A DNA stretch of 64,000 bases from G963665925 sp963678925 (GTDB lineage: Bacteria; Bacillota; Clostridia; Peptostreptococcales; Acidaminobacteraceae): assembly GCA_963678925.1 (NCBI GenBank), contig OY787533.1:2914001-2978000 (forward strand), written 5' to 3'. Both the position numbers and the translations under genes were made by a program. Below the pieces are notes generated by a model. It saw only the letters and a program-made list of their open reading frames with translations. It was not told the DNA's origin and ran no database searches. Below are positions 25,352 through 34,495 of this stretch, piece by piece. How positions within the stretch are numbered: the stretch's first letter is position 1; every line of letters starts with the position of its first letter.

Positions 25352-26032
25352 ATGTGGAAGGTTCTGGTTGTAGAAGACGATCCCATGCTTGCGGAAATTC
25401 ATAAGCGCTATATAGAAGGCAATCCAGATTTTTCCTGTGTGGCCATTGCGCATGATGCCAAAGAGGCATTTCATCAAATTGAAAAGAGAAATCCGGATTT
25501 GATTTTTCTTGATGTCTACCTTCCGCAAATGACTGGACTTGATTTTTTGAAGGCACTGAGGGCGAGCGAAAGGCAGATCGATGTCATTCTCATAACCGCT
25601 GCACGTGCGCCGGAACAGGTGGAGACAGCCTACTGATACGGCGCTGTCGACTATCTGATCAAGCCCTTTGAGTTCAGTAGGCTCAATGAAGCCCTGGAAG
25701 CCTATAAGCACCGTAAGAGGCTTGCCGGGAAGGAAGAGATCCTTGATCAGAAATCACTGGATGAAATCTACAGACACATGTCAATAAAAGCAGATGCAGT
25801 TCTCCCAAAGGGCCTTCATGAGCGTACGCTTGAGAGAGTGCGAAAATGTATAGACCAGTTCAGTAAACCAGTTACCATTGAGGAGATTGCTGAAACCATG
25901 GAAATGTCGAAGGTCACACTACGCAGGTATTTGGAATACATGGAAAAAGCGGGCGATATAGATATTCAGATGTCATATGGCCTGCGTGGACGACCCTCTT
26001 ATACCTATATGAAGAAAGGTTTTGATAAATAG
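25352..26032 (+). pseudogene. DcuR/CitB-type response regulator interrupted by an in-frame TGA
   Basis: The frame from ATG 25352 encodes a receiver (VVEDDPMLAEIHKRYIEGN, FLDVYLPQMTG with the phospho-Asp, LITAAR) up to codon 94, then meets TGA at 25634-25636. Without any frameshift the same frame continues YGAVDYLIKPFEF, which is the normal end of the receiver, and runs to 26032 with the family's C-terminal helix-turn-helix (TIEEIAETMEMSKVTLRRYLEYM). Whole length would be 226 residues, normal for the family. The interrupted residue is commonly Arg, and CGA to TGA is a single change. It is either a nonsense mutation, a consensus error or, less likely, a recoded codon. Confidence 0.8.
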
Positions 26033-26051
26033 TTATCAAAACCTTTTTTAT
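26014..26051 (+). terminator. Terminator overlapping the regulator stop codon
   Basis: AAAGGTTTTGATAA (26015-26028) pairs with TTATCAAAACCTTT, with a short loop that contains part of the TAG stop, then a T-run. It separates the two-component genes from the transporter. Confidence 0.85.
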
Positions 26052-26215
26052 TTGCATTAATGGTTTGAATATTTAGAAAAACAGACGGCAAAGGTTTTCA
26101 GAGGTAATATAAAAGCGAAATAGAGCGGATTAAGCAGTTTGAAAAGCACCAAGTGGTGCGGGCAGCGCTTGGTCGCTGTCAGGGGAAACCGCTGTACAAT
26201 CAAGGGGGAGTAAAA

Positions 26216-27523
26216 ATGAGCACAAATCTTGCCGTAGAAGAACGTCTGGAGAGCAAACCGGCTTTTGAACTGATGGGTATGTCTGCCGGCGTCTTCGGTG
26301 TATTGGCTGCAATCACGCTGGCTGCAGTCTATCTGAATGCCTTGCCGAAGGGGATGATTGGCGCACTGCCGCTCATGATGATCATCGGCGCGGCGCTCAA
26401 TGAGCTGGGCAATAGGACACCGGGTGTGAAGGATTATCTTGGTGGCGGTCCCATTGTCATCATTTTCGCATCTGCAGCACTTGTAACTTATGGTGTCATT
26501 CCGGAGTATGCAAAAGATATCATGGTCAATTTTATGAAGGGTGAAGGCTTTCTGAATTTTTACATTGCAGCACTTATAACAGGTTCTATTTTAGGAATGA
26601 GTCGAGACCTTCTCATTAAAGCAGCCGTAAGATATTTGCCAGTAATTATTGCAGGCGTTGCAACATCACTTCTGTTTGTAGGCCTTGCAGGCATGCTTCT
26701 CGGATACGGTTTCTCTGAAGCCGTAATGTACGTTGGTATTCCAATTATGGGCGGCGGCATGGGTGCAGGCGCGGTTCCGCTTTCACAAATATTCGGAGAT
26801 GCACTCAATGTAGATCCTGCGCTTCTGATGTCGAAGATGGTCCCAGCCCTTGCGTTAGGGAATGCTACAGCAATTGTAATCGGCGGTATGCTCAACAGAA
26901 TCGGCAAGAAACAGAAAGCCCTTTCTGGTAATGGACGCCTAATGAAGAATCAGGATATTGTACTGATCGAAGAGGAAGAGAGTAAGGCGCTGTCCATTGA
27001 AAAAATGGGTCAGGGGATCCTGATGGCAACTACTTTCTTTGCACTTGGAAAAATTCTTGCCAACTATGTACCTGTACATTCATATGCCCTTATGATTATT
27101 TCAGTGGCAGCTGTCAAAGTTGCAGGCATTATTCCTGAAAAATATGAGCAGTCAGCACATCAGTGGTTCCGATTTGTAATGAAAAACTTTACGCCGGCAC
27201 TCCTGGTTGGTATTGGTGTTGCATATACAGACCTCAATGCAGTTATAGAATCATTCAGTCTGATTTATGTGGTGCTTGTATTTGTAACGGTTGCCGGAGC
27301 GGTAATTGGCTCAGGCATCGCGGGTCATTTCCTGGGCTTCTATCCAATCGAAGCTGCGATTACAGCGGGTCTTTGCATGGCAAACATGGGTGGCACAGGT
27401 GATGTCGCAGTACTGTCTGCGTCTGAACGTATGGAGCTTATGCCATTTGCCCAGATTTCATCCCGTATTGGGGGCGCATTCATGCTCATTGTTGCAACGA
27501 GCTTACTGGGGATGTTCTTCTAG
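26216..27523 (+). CDS. 2-hydroxycarboxylate transporter (citrate/malate:Na+ or H+ symporter)
   Basis: 435 residues from ATG 26216, behind GGGGGAG; the 26153 start adds unlikely basic sequence. It belongs to the 2HCT family (CitS, CimH, MaeN, CitP), with about eleven helices in two inverted halves. Both re-entrant loop signatures are present: GGGMGAGAVPLSQIFG (about residue 180) and ANMGGTGDVAVLSASERM (about residue 394). Substrates are citrate, malate or lactate. The upstream CitA/DcuS-like sensor makes citrate or malate likely. The gene has a 180-base leader and its own terminator. Confidence 0.9.
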   Translation: MSTNLAVEERLESKPAFELMGMSAGVFGVLAAITLAAVYLNALPKGMIGALPLMMIIGAALNELGNRTPGVKDYLGGGPIVIIFASAALVTYGVIPEYAKDIMVNFMKGEGFLNFYIAALITGSILGMSRDLLIKAAVRYLPVIIAGVATSLLFVGLAGMLLGYGFSEAVMYVGIPIMGGGMGAGAVPLSQIFGDALNVDPALLMSKMVPALALGNATAIVIGGMLNRIGKKQKALSGNGRLMKNQDIVLIEEEESKALSIEKMGQGILMATTFFALGKILANYVPVHSYALMIISVAAVKVAGIIPEKYEQSAHQWFRFVMKNFTPALLVGIGVAYTDLNAVIESFSLIYVVLVFVTVAGAVIGSGIAGHFLGFYPIEAAITAGLCMANMGGTGDVAVLSASERMELMPFAQISSRIGGAFMLIVATSLLGMFF

Positions 27524-27551
27524 AAGGACATCAATCAACCTGTAAAATTTT

Positions 27552-27600
27552 AAAGGAGCTGTCGAGGAAATTGTTCTTCGGCAGCTCCTTGCTTTTTTTT
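27552..27600 (+). terminator. Rho-independent terminator after the 2HCT transporter
   Basis: AAGGAGCTGTCGA pairs with the TCGGCAGCTCCTT side across a loop, followed by GC and eight T. Confidence 0.85.
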
Positions 27601-27616
27601 GAGAGAGGTGTATACT
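27589..27616 (+). promoter_or_regulatory. Probable promoter of the tetR-efflux operon
   Basis: TTGCTT (27589-27594), 16-base spacer, TATACT (27611-27616), overlapping the end of the preceding terminator and directly abutting a 22-bp palindrome. Confidence 0.45.
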
Positions 27617-27638
27617 AATGAGTGAGTACTCACTCATT
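27617..27638. promoter_or_regulatory. Perfect 22-bp palindromic operator for the TetR regulator
   Basis: AATGAGTGAGT followed by its exact reverse complement ACTCACTCATT. It starts directly after the -10 box and would cover the transcription start, so a bound repressor would block the operon. TGAGTGA half-sites of this kind are common for TetR regulators of efflux genes. Confidence 0.75.
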
Positions 27639-27700
27639 GAAAGTGAGCAGAGAAATTTGATGGCTCATAAGGCCATTACAATATTGAGGAGGGTGACGTT

Positions 27701-28318
27701 ATGTCAAAACCGAGTATGCGTGATAAGGTTATTGCGTCAGCAATACTGCTGTTTGCAAAGCATGGGTATACAGGGACATCAACCGCACAGATTGCAAAGG
27801 AAGCGGGTTGTGCTGAGGGAACTATTTTCAGGTATTTCCCAAAAAAAATTGATCTGCTGAGATTTGTGGCTTCCGAGTTCATACGCCAGTTCGGAGGGGG
27901 AATTGCAACGAAGACCCTGTATGAAATTGTGGAGAATTCAGAGGATATGACTGCGGTGGAATTTATTGAAGCCCTGATGTATGACCGAATGAAGCTGCTT
28001 AGAGACAACTCTGAAATTCTCAAAATTGTTGTCTATGAAATCAATTTTCACGATGAACTGAAGACGCAGTTTTTCAATGAATTCATGACCAATTTAAAGG
28101 GTGTTGGCAGCATGGTTTCAGATATTCTGGCAGAAAAGCTCGAAATGGACCAGATTGATTTTATGCTGGCTCTGCGGGGGCTTATGGGTCAGATTTTCGC
28201 CATACTCTTCCAGCTCAATTTTCTGGAGCCTGACCAGGTGCATGATGACGATCAAAAGCTCCATGAACTTGTACATGCATCAGCACAGCTATTAATAAAC
28301 GGACTAAAGGGGATGTAG
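27701..28318 (+). CDS. TetR-family transcriptional regulator
   Basis: 205 residues from ATG 27701, with GAGGAGGG about 10 bases upstream. Residues about 8-54 form the TetR DNA-binding domain (VIASAILLFAKHGYTGTSTAQIAKEAGCAEGTIF, with the YFPKK recognition end). The rest is a helical ligand and dimer domain of unknown ligand. It is the first gene of an operon with an adaptor lipoprotein, an ABC ATPase and an ABC permease, and the palindrome at 27617-27638 indicates that it represses its own operon until an exported compound binds. Confidence 0.9.
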   Translation: MSKPSMRDKVIASAILLFAKHGYTGTSTAQIAKEAGCAEGTIFRYFPKKIDLLRFVASEFIRQFGGGIATKTLYEIVENSEDMTAVEFIEALMYDRMKLLRDNSEILKIVVYEINFHDELKTQFFNEFMTNLKGVGSMVSDILAEKLEMDQIDFMLALRGLMGQIFAILFQLNFLEPDQVHDDDQKLHELVHASAQLLINGLKGM

Positions 28319-28320
28319 CA

Positions 28321-29343
28321 ATGATTATAAGAGGAAGAGTTAGAATTTTGGCAGTGGCGTTCATACTGATGATTCTGCTTGCTGGCTGCCGCGTGGAAAA
28401 AGTCGATTACTATACTGGAACTGTGGAAGGCGATAAATACGCAGTCATGACCTCTGTTTCAGGGGAAATAGAGGTCGTTTATGTCAAAGAAGGAGACCGT
28501 GTGGAGGCGGGGCAAAAGATCGCCCAGCTGGATACGGACGCTCTGGAAATTGAAAAAATGCGTCTTGAAGCGGTGCTCGAAGGTGCACAGGCAGACCTTA
28601 GAAATATTGCCAATGGTGCACGCGAGGAAGAAATCAATCAGATTTATCAACAGATCGCCCAGCAGGAGGATCAAATTGGTATTTTAAAGGACCAGTACAA
28701 TCATGTTGATGATGCATATGTCAAGATGACACGTCTGTTTGAAAGCGGCGCGGCCTCACAGCAGCAAAAAGATGATGCCAAGCTTGCAAAAAGCAATGCG
28801 GCCCTCATGCTGGAGCAGGCACGTGCGCAGAAAAAACTTCTCGATGAAAACCTGGCCCTGGTTCTAGAAGGGGCAACAGAGGAAGAACTACTTTCCGCTA
28901 AGAGCCGTGTTGAAAGTGCAAAATGGGCTGTTGCGGCTGTCGAAGACAAGATTGAAAGCGCTACGATTACCGCGAAACACAGCGGGACCATAGAAACTGT
29001 CTATCTAAATGCTGGAGAGCAGTACGCGGTTTCTGCAAAAATTGCAGACATTGTTGACTTGCAGGCGCTAAACATCCGCATTTATGTCGAGGAGAAAAAT
29101 CTCCAGCATGTCAAAGTGGGAGATGCTGTACTCGTAAAGGTAGACTACGATTCAACCTTTGAGACATCTGGAATTGTCGAGTTTATCGCTTCAGAGGGCG
29201 AGTTTACGCCTAAAAACCTTGAGACCAAGGAAAACAGGCAGGAGGTTGTTTATGAAGTGCGGATCAGGCTGGAGGATACCAGTCAGGTCTTAAAACCGGG
29301 AATGCTTGTGGATGCGTATCTGGGAGATGATGACAATGAATGA
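28321..29343 (+). CDS. HlyD-family adaptor lipoprotein of ABC efflux system (YbhG-like)
   Basis: 340 residues, two bases after the tetR stop. A lipobox LLAGC places the lipid-modified Cys at residue 23. Then come a split biotinyl-lipoyl-like domain (MTSVSGEIEVVYVKEGDRVEAGQKIAQLD, closed by AKHSGTIETVYLNAGEQ), a long coiled-coil hairpin between them (about residues 75-205) and a C-terminal beta-barrel (VGDAVLVKVDYD). Such membrane fusion proteins couple ABC or other exporters to the outside. The order adaptor-ATPase-permease equals ybhG-ybhF-ybhR of Gram-negative bacteria, here with one permease. Confidence 0.85.
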   Translation: MIIRGRVRILAVAFILMILLAGCRVEKVDYYTGTVEGDKYAVMTSVSGEIEVVYVKEGDRVEAGQKIAQLDTDALEIEKMRLEAVLEGAQADLRNIANGAREEEINQIYQQIAQQEDQIGILKDQYNHVDDAYVKMTRLFESGAASQQQKDDAKLAKSNAALMLEQARAQKKLLDENLALVLEGATEEELLSAKSRVESAKWAVAAVEDKIESATITAKHSGTIETVYLNAGEQYAVSAKIADIVDLQALNIRIYVEEKNLQHVKVGDAVLVKVDYDSTFETSGIVEFIASEGEFTPKNLETKENRQEVVYEVRIRLEDTSQVLKPGMLVDAYLGDDDNE

Positions 29344-30145
29344 AGCAGCAGGACAGGAAACACTCATTCAAATTCGTGATTTGCACAAGTCTTTTGGAAA
29401 GCTTGAGGCAGTAGGTGGCATTGATCTGGATATTCCAAGAGGCAAGATATTTGGCCTTCTCGGTCCCAACGGCGCGGGAAAATCCACACTCATACGTATG
29501 CTGTGCGGCGTCCTTCGTCCGACATCCGGAAGTGGAACCGTTTTCGGATACGATATCGTCAAGGACGCAGAACTGATCAAGCAAAATATCGGATACATGT
29601 CTCAAAAGTTCAGTCTCTATGAAGATTTAACCGTCTATGAGAACCTGAAGTTCTATACGGAAATCTACAATGTGAACCGAAAAGAGGTGGATCAGCGTAT
29701 AGAGCAGATCATCAACATGGCTGGGCTCACCGGACGAAAGAACCAGATAACCGGAACCTTGTCCGGAGGATGGAAGCAGCGGCTGGCGCTGGGATGCACC
29801 CTGATTCATAGACCCAAACTCCTCATTCTGGATGAACCTACGGCAGGTGTTGACCCGGTTTCAAGAAGAATCTTCTGGGAAATCATTTACAGGCTCTCAC
29901 GTCAGGGCATCAGTATACTTGTGACAACCCATTATATGGATGAGGCTGAGAGCTGTGATGAAGTTGCCTTCATATTTCGGGGAAACCTGATTGGCAGGGG
30001 AACGCCAAGTGAAATTATCAGCGAACTGGGTGTGAAGACCCTGGAAGATGTATTCATCAAGTATGAGGAAGAGGTAACTGGCAACAAGGTCATGAGTTCC
30101 TATGACGAGCTGAAATTCCTTCTGAGAGAGGGGGATGAAAATTGA
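29336..30145 (+). CDS. ABC exporter ATP-binding protein (YbhF/DrrA-like)
   Basis: 269 residues from ATG 29336, overlapping the adaptor stop (ATGAATGA). All nucleotide-binding motifs are seen: Walker A GPNGAGKST, Q-loop YMSQKF, signature LSGGWKQRLALG (a Trp replaces the usual Gln-neighbour, as in other YbhF halves), Walker B LLILDEPTAGVD, and the switch His in TTHYMDEAE. The C-terminal about 40 residues (TLEDVFIKYEE) are the usual exporter tail. It works with the permease that overlaps its stop codon. Confidence 0.9.
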   Translation: MNEAAGQETLIQIRDLHKSFGKLEAVGGIDLDIPRGKIFGLLGPNGAGKSTLIRMLCGVLRPTSGSGTVFGYDIVKDAELIKQNIGYMSQKFSLYEDLTVYENLKFYTEIYNVNRKEVDQRIEQIINMAGLTGRKNQITGTLSGGWKQRLALGCTLIHRPKLLILDEPTAGVDPVSRRIFWEIIYRLSRQGISILVTTHYMDEAESCDEVAFIFRGNLIGRGTPSEIISELGVKTLEDVFIKYEEEVTGNKVMSSYDELKFLLREGDEN

Positions 30146-31266
30146 GCCCTGCACGCTTATTTTCTGTTGTTAAGAAAGAATTCATACACATTCGAAGAGA
30201 TAAACCAAGCCTTATTATTGCCATACTCATGCCCGTGATTTTCACACTCCTATTTGGCTACGCGGTCAATACCGATGTTGAAACCATTGACATGGTCGTC
30301 CTGGACATGGACAAGACCCCGCAGAGCAGAGAACTTATTGACAAGTTTGACGCCACACGCTATTTCAGTCCGACAAAATATCTTAAGAATACGGGTGAAA
30401 TCCGGCGTGCCATAATGGACGATTCAGCGGATGTCGCCCTGGTTATTCCAGCAGGCTTTGGGAAAAAAATTGAAGAAGGCGAAAAGTCTACTACGCAGCT
30501 GATTATAAATGGCGTCGATCCGACAACGGCAAGAACGGCGCTTCAAAGCAGTGTCATGCTGTCTAGAACCTATGTTTTTGAGCTGATTGAGTCATCGGGT
30601 TTTGACTTGTCATCAAACATGGACAGACTGGATATACGGACCAAGGTCTGGTTCAATCCAGACATGGAGAGCGCCAAATTTATCATACCGGCGCTCATTG
30701 GGCTGGTCATGCAGAACATTACGGTAATTCTCACCGCCTTTTCCCTTGTACGTGAAAAGGAACGCGGAACCATAGAACTTCTTATTGTCACACCAATAAA
30801 AAGTGTAGAGCTCATTGTGGGTAAGATGGCACCTTATGTCATTATAGGCACCATCGATTTTCTCATAGCCCTCTTTCTGGGAACCTGGTGGTTTGAGGTG
30901 CCCATAGTTGGATCGCTGCCCCTGCTCATTATCCTGGGAATTCTCTTTGTCATGTGTGCCTTGGCCATTGGCATGCTCATCTCCACCATAGCCAGCAATC
31001 AGGCCCAGGCCATGCAAATGGCACTTCTATTCCTGCTCCCAAGTGTAATCCTTTCAGGATTCATGTTCCCGCGCGAGGCCATGCCCATGCCCATATATAT
31101 GGCGGGTTATGCACTGCCGGTAACCTATTTCATCAACATTTTAAGGGATATCATACTCAAGGGTGCTGATTTCACCTATCTGATTCATGATACCATTGCC
31201 CTTGGCATATTGACGGTCATTCTGCTTGCTGTTGCATCGACACAGTTCAAGAAAAGACTGGACTAA
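30142..31266 (+). CDS. ABC-2 type permease (YbhR/YbhS-like)
   Basis: 374 residues from TTG 30142, overlapping the ATPase stop (TTGA), with GAGGGGG upstream. Topology follows ABC-2 permeases: one helix near the start (IIAILMPVIFTLLFGYAV), a large extracytoplasmic domain (about 45-175), then five helices with the family blocks REKERGTIELLIVTPIKS and LFLLPSVILSGFMFPREAMP. The export substrate is unknown; drugs or membrane-active compounds are usual for YbhFSR systems. A single permease gene suggests a homodimer. Confidence 0.9.
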   Translation: MSPARLFSVVKKEFIHIRRDKPSLIIAILMPVIFTLLFGYAVNTDVETIDMVVLDMDKTPQSRELIDKFDATRYFSPTKYLKNTGEIRRAIMDDSADVALVIPAGFGKKIEEGEKSTTQLIINGVDPTTARTALQSSVMLSRTYVFELIESSGFDLSSNMDRLDIRTKVWFNPDMESAKFIIPALIGLVMQNITVILTAFSLVREKERGTIELLIVTPIKSVELIVGKMAPYVIIGTIDFLIALFLGTWWFEVPIVGSLPLLIILGILFVMCALAIGMLISTIASNQAQAMQMALLFLLPSVILSGFMFPREAMPMPIYMAGYALPVTYFINILRDIILKGADFTYLIHDTIALGILTVILLAVASTQFKKRLD

Positions 31267-31280
31267 AGTAAAACCTGAGA

Positions 31281-31334
31281 AAGGACCCTATGGAAAGACG
31301 CACCTTATGTGCGGTCTGTCCATAGGGTCTTTTT
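31281..31334 (+). terminator. Rho-independent terminator after the efflux operon
   Basis: AAGGACCCTATGGAAAGACG and its complementary right arm ending CATAGGGTCTTTTT form a long stem with an inner GCACC/GGTGC-like part, then a T-run. Confidence 0.85.
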
Positions 31335-31354
31335 AAGTATTACGAATTGAGCCG

Positions 31355-34345
31355 TTAGCTGAAGAATGCCTGATTCTTAATGAATGTCTTGAGCTTTCCA
31401 CGCAGGTCCTTTCCGCTAATGGGTTTCGTCAGGTAATCGTCGCAGTCAAGGTCCTTGATACGTTCGACTTCATCAGAAGTGGCTATGGCGGACATGACGA
31501 TGATATAAGGAAGATTTCCCTTGAGTTTGTTCGTAGGGTCTTTCAAGTGGTTCAGCACATCGATGCCATTGAGTACGGGCATTTGAATATCAAGCAGAAG
31601 GACCATATAGTCCTCTTGATACATCATATTCAGTGCCTCCATACCATTGCTTGCAAAGTGCATTGTAATAGGCAGGTCTCCGAGGAGTCGATGAATTAAG
31701 CGCCTGTTCATTTCCAAATCGTCCGCAATGAGAATTTTAATACGAGAGCTCCCTGTGTCCGTGTCTGAGTTGCGATGTGAACCATGAGAGCTTTGCTTCT
31801 CAGGCAAGCGCTCAACGAGGTTGTCAAGCATGGCGTAGAGTCCTTGGATGTATTTGAGATTTGGGGCTTGATGCCTAGTTTCCTCCAAAATACAGTTCAG
31901 GATTTCAGAGAACTCATGCATGCTGTAATTTAGGGTGACGCCCTTCATGGCATGTGCGGTATGGTAGATTTGATCCTTATTTCTGCTTTGAAGTGCGTTG
32001 TTGATGTTCTCAAGATAATGGGGAAGTCGATCAATTACTTCCAGTGTCAGATCCTCAAGGTTTTCATTTTTACCAATCCACCGGTTTACAAGCGTTGCTC
32101 CGCTGTCATCGAAATCTTGGAAATCCGGTAAAGCCAGAACTGGAATTTTTACAATGAATGTGCTGCCAACACCTATTTCGCTTTTCAGGTCGAGTTGTCC
32201 GCCGAGATGACTGATGAGAGTCTTTGATATGGTCAGTCCCAAACCCGTGCCGCCATGGGTTCTGCTCGTCGTAATATCTGCCTGTTCGAATGGTGCAAAA
32301 ATGTGTTCAGCCTCTTCTGCTGTAATGCCAGGTCCAGTGTCTGTGATTGAGATCTGAAGGGTCCCATGAATATAAGCCATTTGTAGCTCGATATATCCCT
32401 TTGTGGTGAACTTGATGGCGTTCGAAACAAGGTTCACTAAAATCTGTTGGATTTTATAGGCGTCTCCAAAAGCATATTTTGGAACAAGTCCAGTCAAATG
32501 CGTATGTATTTCGATGTTTTTGGAGTTTGCACTCAGCTCAAACATCTTGACCAGTTTATTGAGTTGGTTTGTGGGGGAAAAGACGCCGTTGAATTCTTTA
32601 ATAATACCAGATTCGATTTTTGAGTAGTCTAGAATGTCGTCCACAATTTCCTGAAGGAGCTTTCCGGAGTGAATAATTGAGTCCAAAGAGTCAATCTTGA
32701 TGAGATTAGACTCGTTGTCTCGCAAGTACTCTGAATAGCCAATAATTGAATTGAGAGGTGTTCGTATTTCGTGACTCATATTGGCAAGAAAATACCCTTT
32801 TGCTTGACTTGCCCGTTCCGCGGATTGAGCGGCTGAGGTTAAGGAGTCTTCAATCTGCTTGAGTGCAGTTATATCTCGGAAGATACTCACTGTTTCGGTA
32901 CTTTTGTGAGGCGCGCTGTTTAAAATGGAGTGCTCTACATGATAACGGCGTTTTTCTTTGTCTAATTCAATGACAATCTCCGAAGAGGTTTGAGGAGATG
33001 GTGGTTCGAAATCACGATAGATTTCTTGATTGTTTTCATCTTTGTATATGATTTGCATGATGTCCTGAATGCGTGCACTGGTGCAAGCAACATCCTTTTT
33101 GCAGAAGGTGTTCTTTGCAATCTGGTTCATATAGGTAATGGTGCCATCGGCCTGGGTGACAATGATGCCATCGGACATTGCATCAAAAATCAAACCCATT
33201 TTTTCTTTTGAAATGAGTGTTGTAGAAAGTTCACTGGTCATTGCATTGAATGCTTTTGAAATGATGCCGATTTCGTCATAGGACTCGATTGGAATCTGGT
33301 GGTTCAGGTTTCCGCTTACAATTTTTTTTATTCCGTTTTCTAGTTGGGAAATGGGTCTAGTCATGGATGTTGAAAGTTTCAAGGAAAGAAAGACACTAAA
33401 AATAATAGTAAGGGCAGAAAGAGCAAAAAGTGTCGCCTTTAGGGTGTGTGTTCGCTTAAAGGCTTCTTCGTAATCAATTTCAATAAGCAGTCCAGCAGGA
33501 TTATCTCCAATCATGACGATTCCAATCGTTCCAAGAACTTCAATGCCTCGATAATCAGTGTATAGGGCGCTTTGAGTAAAGGTGAAATCATCGACCATCA
33601 TTGCACTTCTCAAAAGCCTGGTCCCTTGGGTATCTACCATTTGGAATAAGGTATTCTCGCTTTGACGATCACCTAGAAGTGTCTGTGTCAGTAGGTTCTG
33701 ATTGTTATCAATAAGATAGGCATCTCCAGTTTCGCCAATGTTCTTTATATCCTTATGGATGATTTTCAGAAGCGTTGCTTGCGGCATGACAAATGTAATG
33801 ACGCCTTGAGGTATACCCTTATTCTTGGATCTAATTGGTATGGAAAGTGACAGGACTACAGAATCGTACTTTTCGGAAAAATGAATCTGAGACCAAATGG
33901 GTTTTCCAAGTTCGAGGGCACGACGGCATTGACACTGAAGATCCGTATGTGAACGACCATCCTTGAGTGCGAATATGGGGGTCAGGTTGATATCTTTTAT
34001 AAAAATGTCAGTGAAGTCATGAGCGGTAGCATAGGTTTCCAGATAAGTGGTGAGAATATTATTGAATCTATCACCTGAAGCAGAATTCTTGCTTTCTAGA
34101 TCAATGAATGTATTGATGAAATCAGATGAGGCAATTGTAACACCGTCTGATTGGAGGTCGTTAAGTAATCTGTCTAAGGCACTTTGCTTAAACTTCAATA
34201 CGATTTCATTTTGCTTGAGAATCTGATTGTAATTCATATGGTATGCAGCATTATAGGTTAGAACAGACAATATCAAGATGGGAAATATGCCTGTTAGAGC
34301 AAGTAGAGCAAGAATTTTATTTCGATACTTAAATTGTCTATACAT
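31355..34345 (-). CDS. Hybrid sensor histidine kinase (CACHE-HAMP-PAS-HisKA-HATPase-Hpt-REC)
   Basis: 996 residues, ATG 34345. Parts in order: membrane helix (about 11-32), a large extracytoplasmic dCACHE-type sensor (about 40-300) that contains a CQCRR pair of Cys, second helix (about 308-330), HAMP (about 332-385), PAS (about 395-505), HisKA with phospho-acceptor His525 (NMSHEIRTPLNSIIG), HATPase (NLVSNAIKFT, DTGPGI, GGTGLGLTISKTL), a histidine phosphotransfer part (YHTAHAMKGVTLNYS) and a C-terminal receiver (ILIADDLEMNRRLI, LLLDIQMPVLNG, YLTKPIS). Hpt before the receiver is an uncommon order. It is divergent from a free Hpt and an OmpR regulator, probable next steps of a phosphorelay. Confidence 0.9.
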   Translation of the reverse strand: MYRQFKYRNKILALLALTGIFPILILSVLTYNAAYHMNYNQILKQNEIVLKFKQSALDRLLNDLQSDGVTIASSDFINTFIDLESKNSASGDRFNNILTTYLETYATAHDFTDIFIKDINLTPIFALKDGRSHTDLQCQCRRALELGKPIWSQIHFSEKYDSVVLSLSIPIRSKNKGIPQGVITFVMPQATLLKIIHKDIKNIGETGDAYLIDNNQNLLTQTLLGDRQSENTLFQMVDTQGTRLLRSAMMVDDFTFTQSALYTDYRGIEVLGTIGIVMIGDNPAGLLIEIDYEEAFKRTHTLKATLFALSALTIIFSVFLSLKLSTSMTRPISQLENGIKKIVSGNLNHQIPIESYDEIGIISKAFNAMTSELSTTLISKEKMGLIFDAMSDGIIVTQADGTITYMNQIAKNTFCKKDVACTSARIQDIMQIIYKDENNQEIYRDFEPPSPQTSSEIVIELDKEKRRYHVEHSILNSAPHKSTETVSIFRDITALKQIEDSLTSAAQSAERASQAKGYFLANMSHEIRTPLNSIIGYSEYLRDNESNLIKIDSLDSIIHSGKLLQEIVDDILDYSKIESGIIKEFNGVFSPTNQLNKLVKMFELSANSKNIEIHTHLTGLVPKYAFGDAYKIQQILVNLVSNAIKFTTKGYIELQMAYIHGTLQISITDTGPGITAEEAEHIFAPFEQADITTSRTHGGTGLGLTISKTLISHLGGQLDLKSEIGVGSTFIVKIPVLALPDFQDFDDSGATLVNRWIGKNENLEDLTLEVIDRLPHYLENINNALQSRNKDQIYHTAHAMKGVTLNYSMHEFSEILNCILEETRHQAPNLKYIQGLYAMLDNLVERLPEKQSSHGSHRNSDTDTGSSRIKILIADDLEMNRRLIHRLLGDLPITMHFASNGMEALNMMYQEDYMVLLLDIQMPVLNGIDVLNHLKDPTNKLKGNLPYIIVMSAIATSDEVERIKDLDCDDYLTKPISGKDLRGKLKTFIKNQAFFS

Positions 34346-34495
34346 ATGCCCCTCCTATATAAGTTATTGATGCATGTTTACCCTTATACCAATGTCATAC
34401 ATCACTTAATACGAAAATTGTGCTTTATATGTTTTTGTTAGCAATCACATGGATATAAGTCAAATGATAGCAAGTATTTACTGGAGGGGATATGT

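Noticed and set aside
25634..25675. Selenocysteine recoding of the TGA in the response regulator
   Set aside because: No stable hairpin with a G/U-rich apical loop is seen in the first 40 bases after the TGA, and the family normally has Arg rather than Cys at this position.
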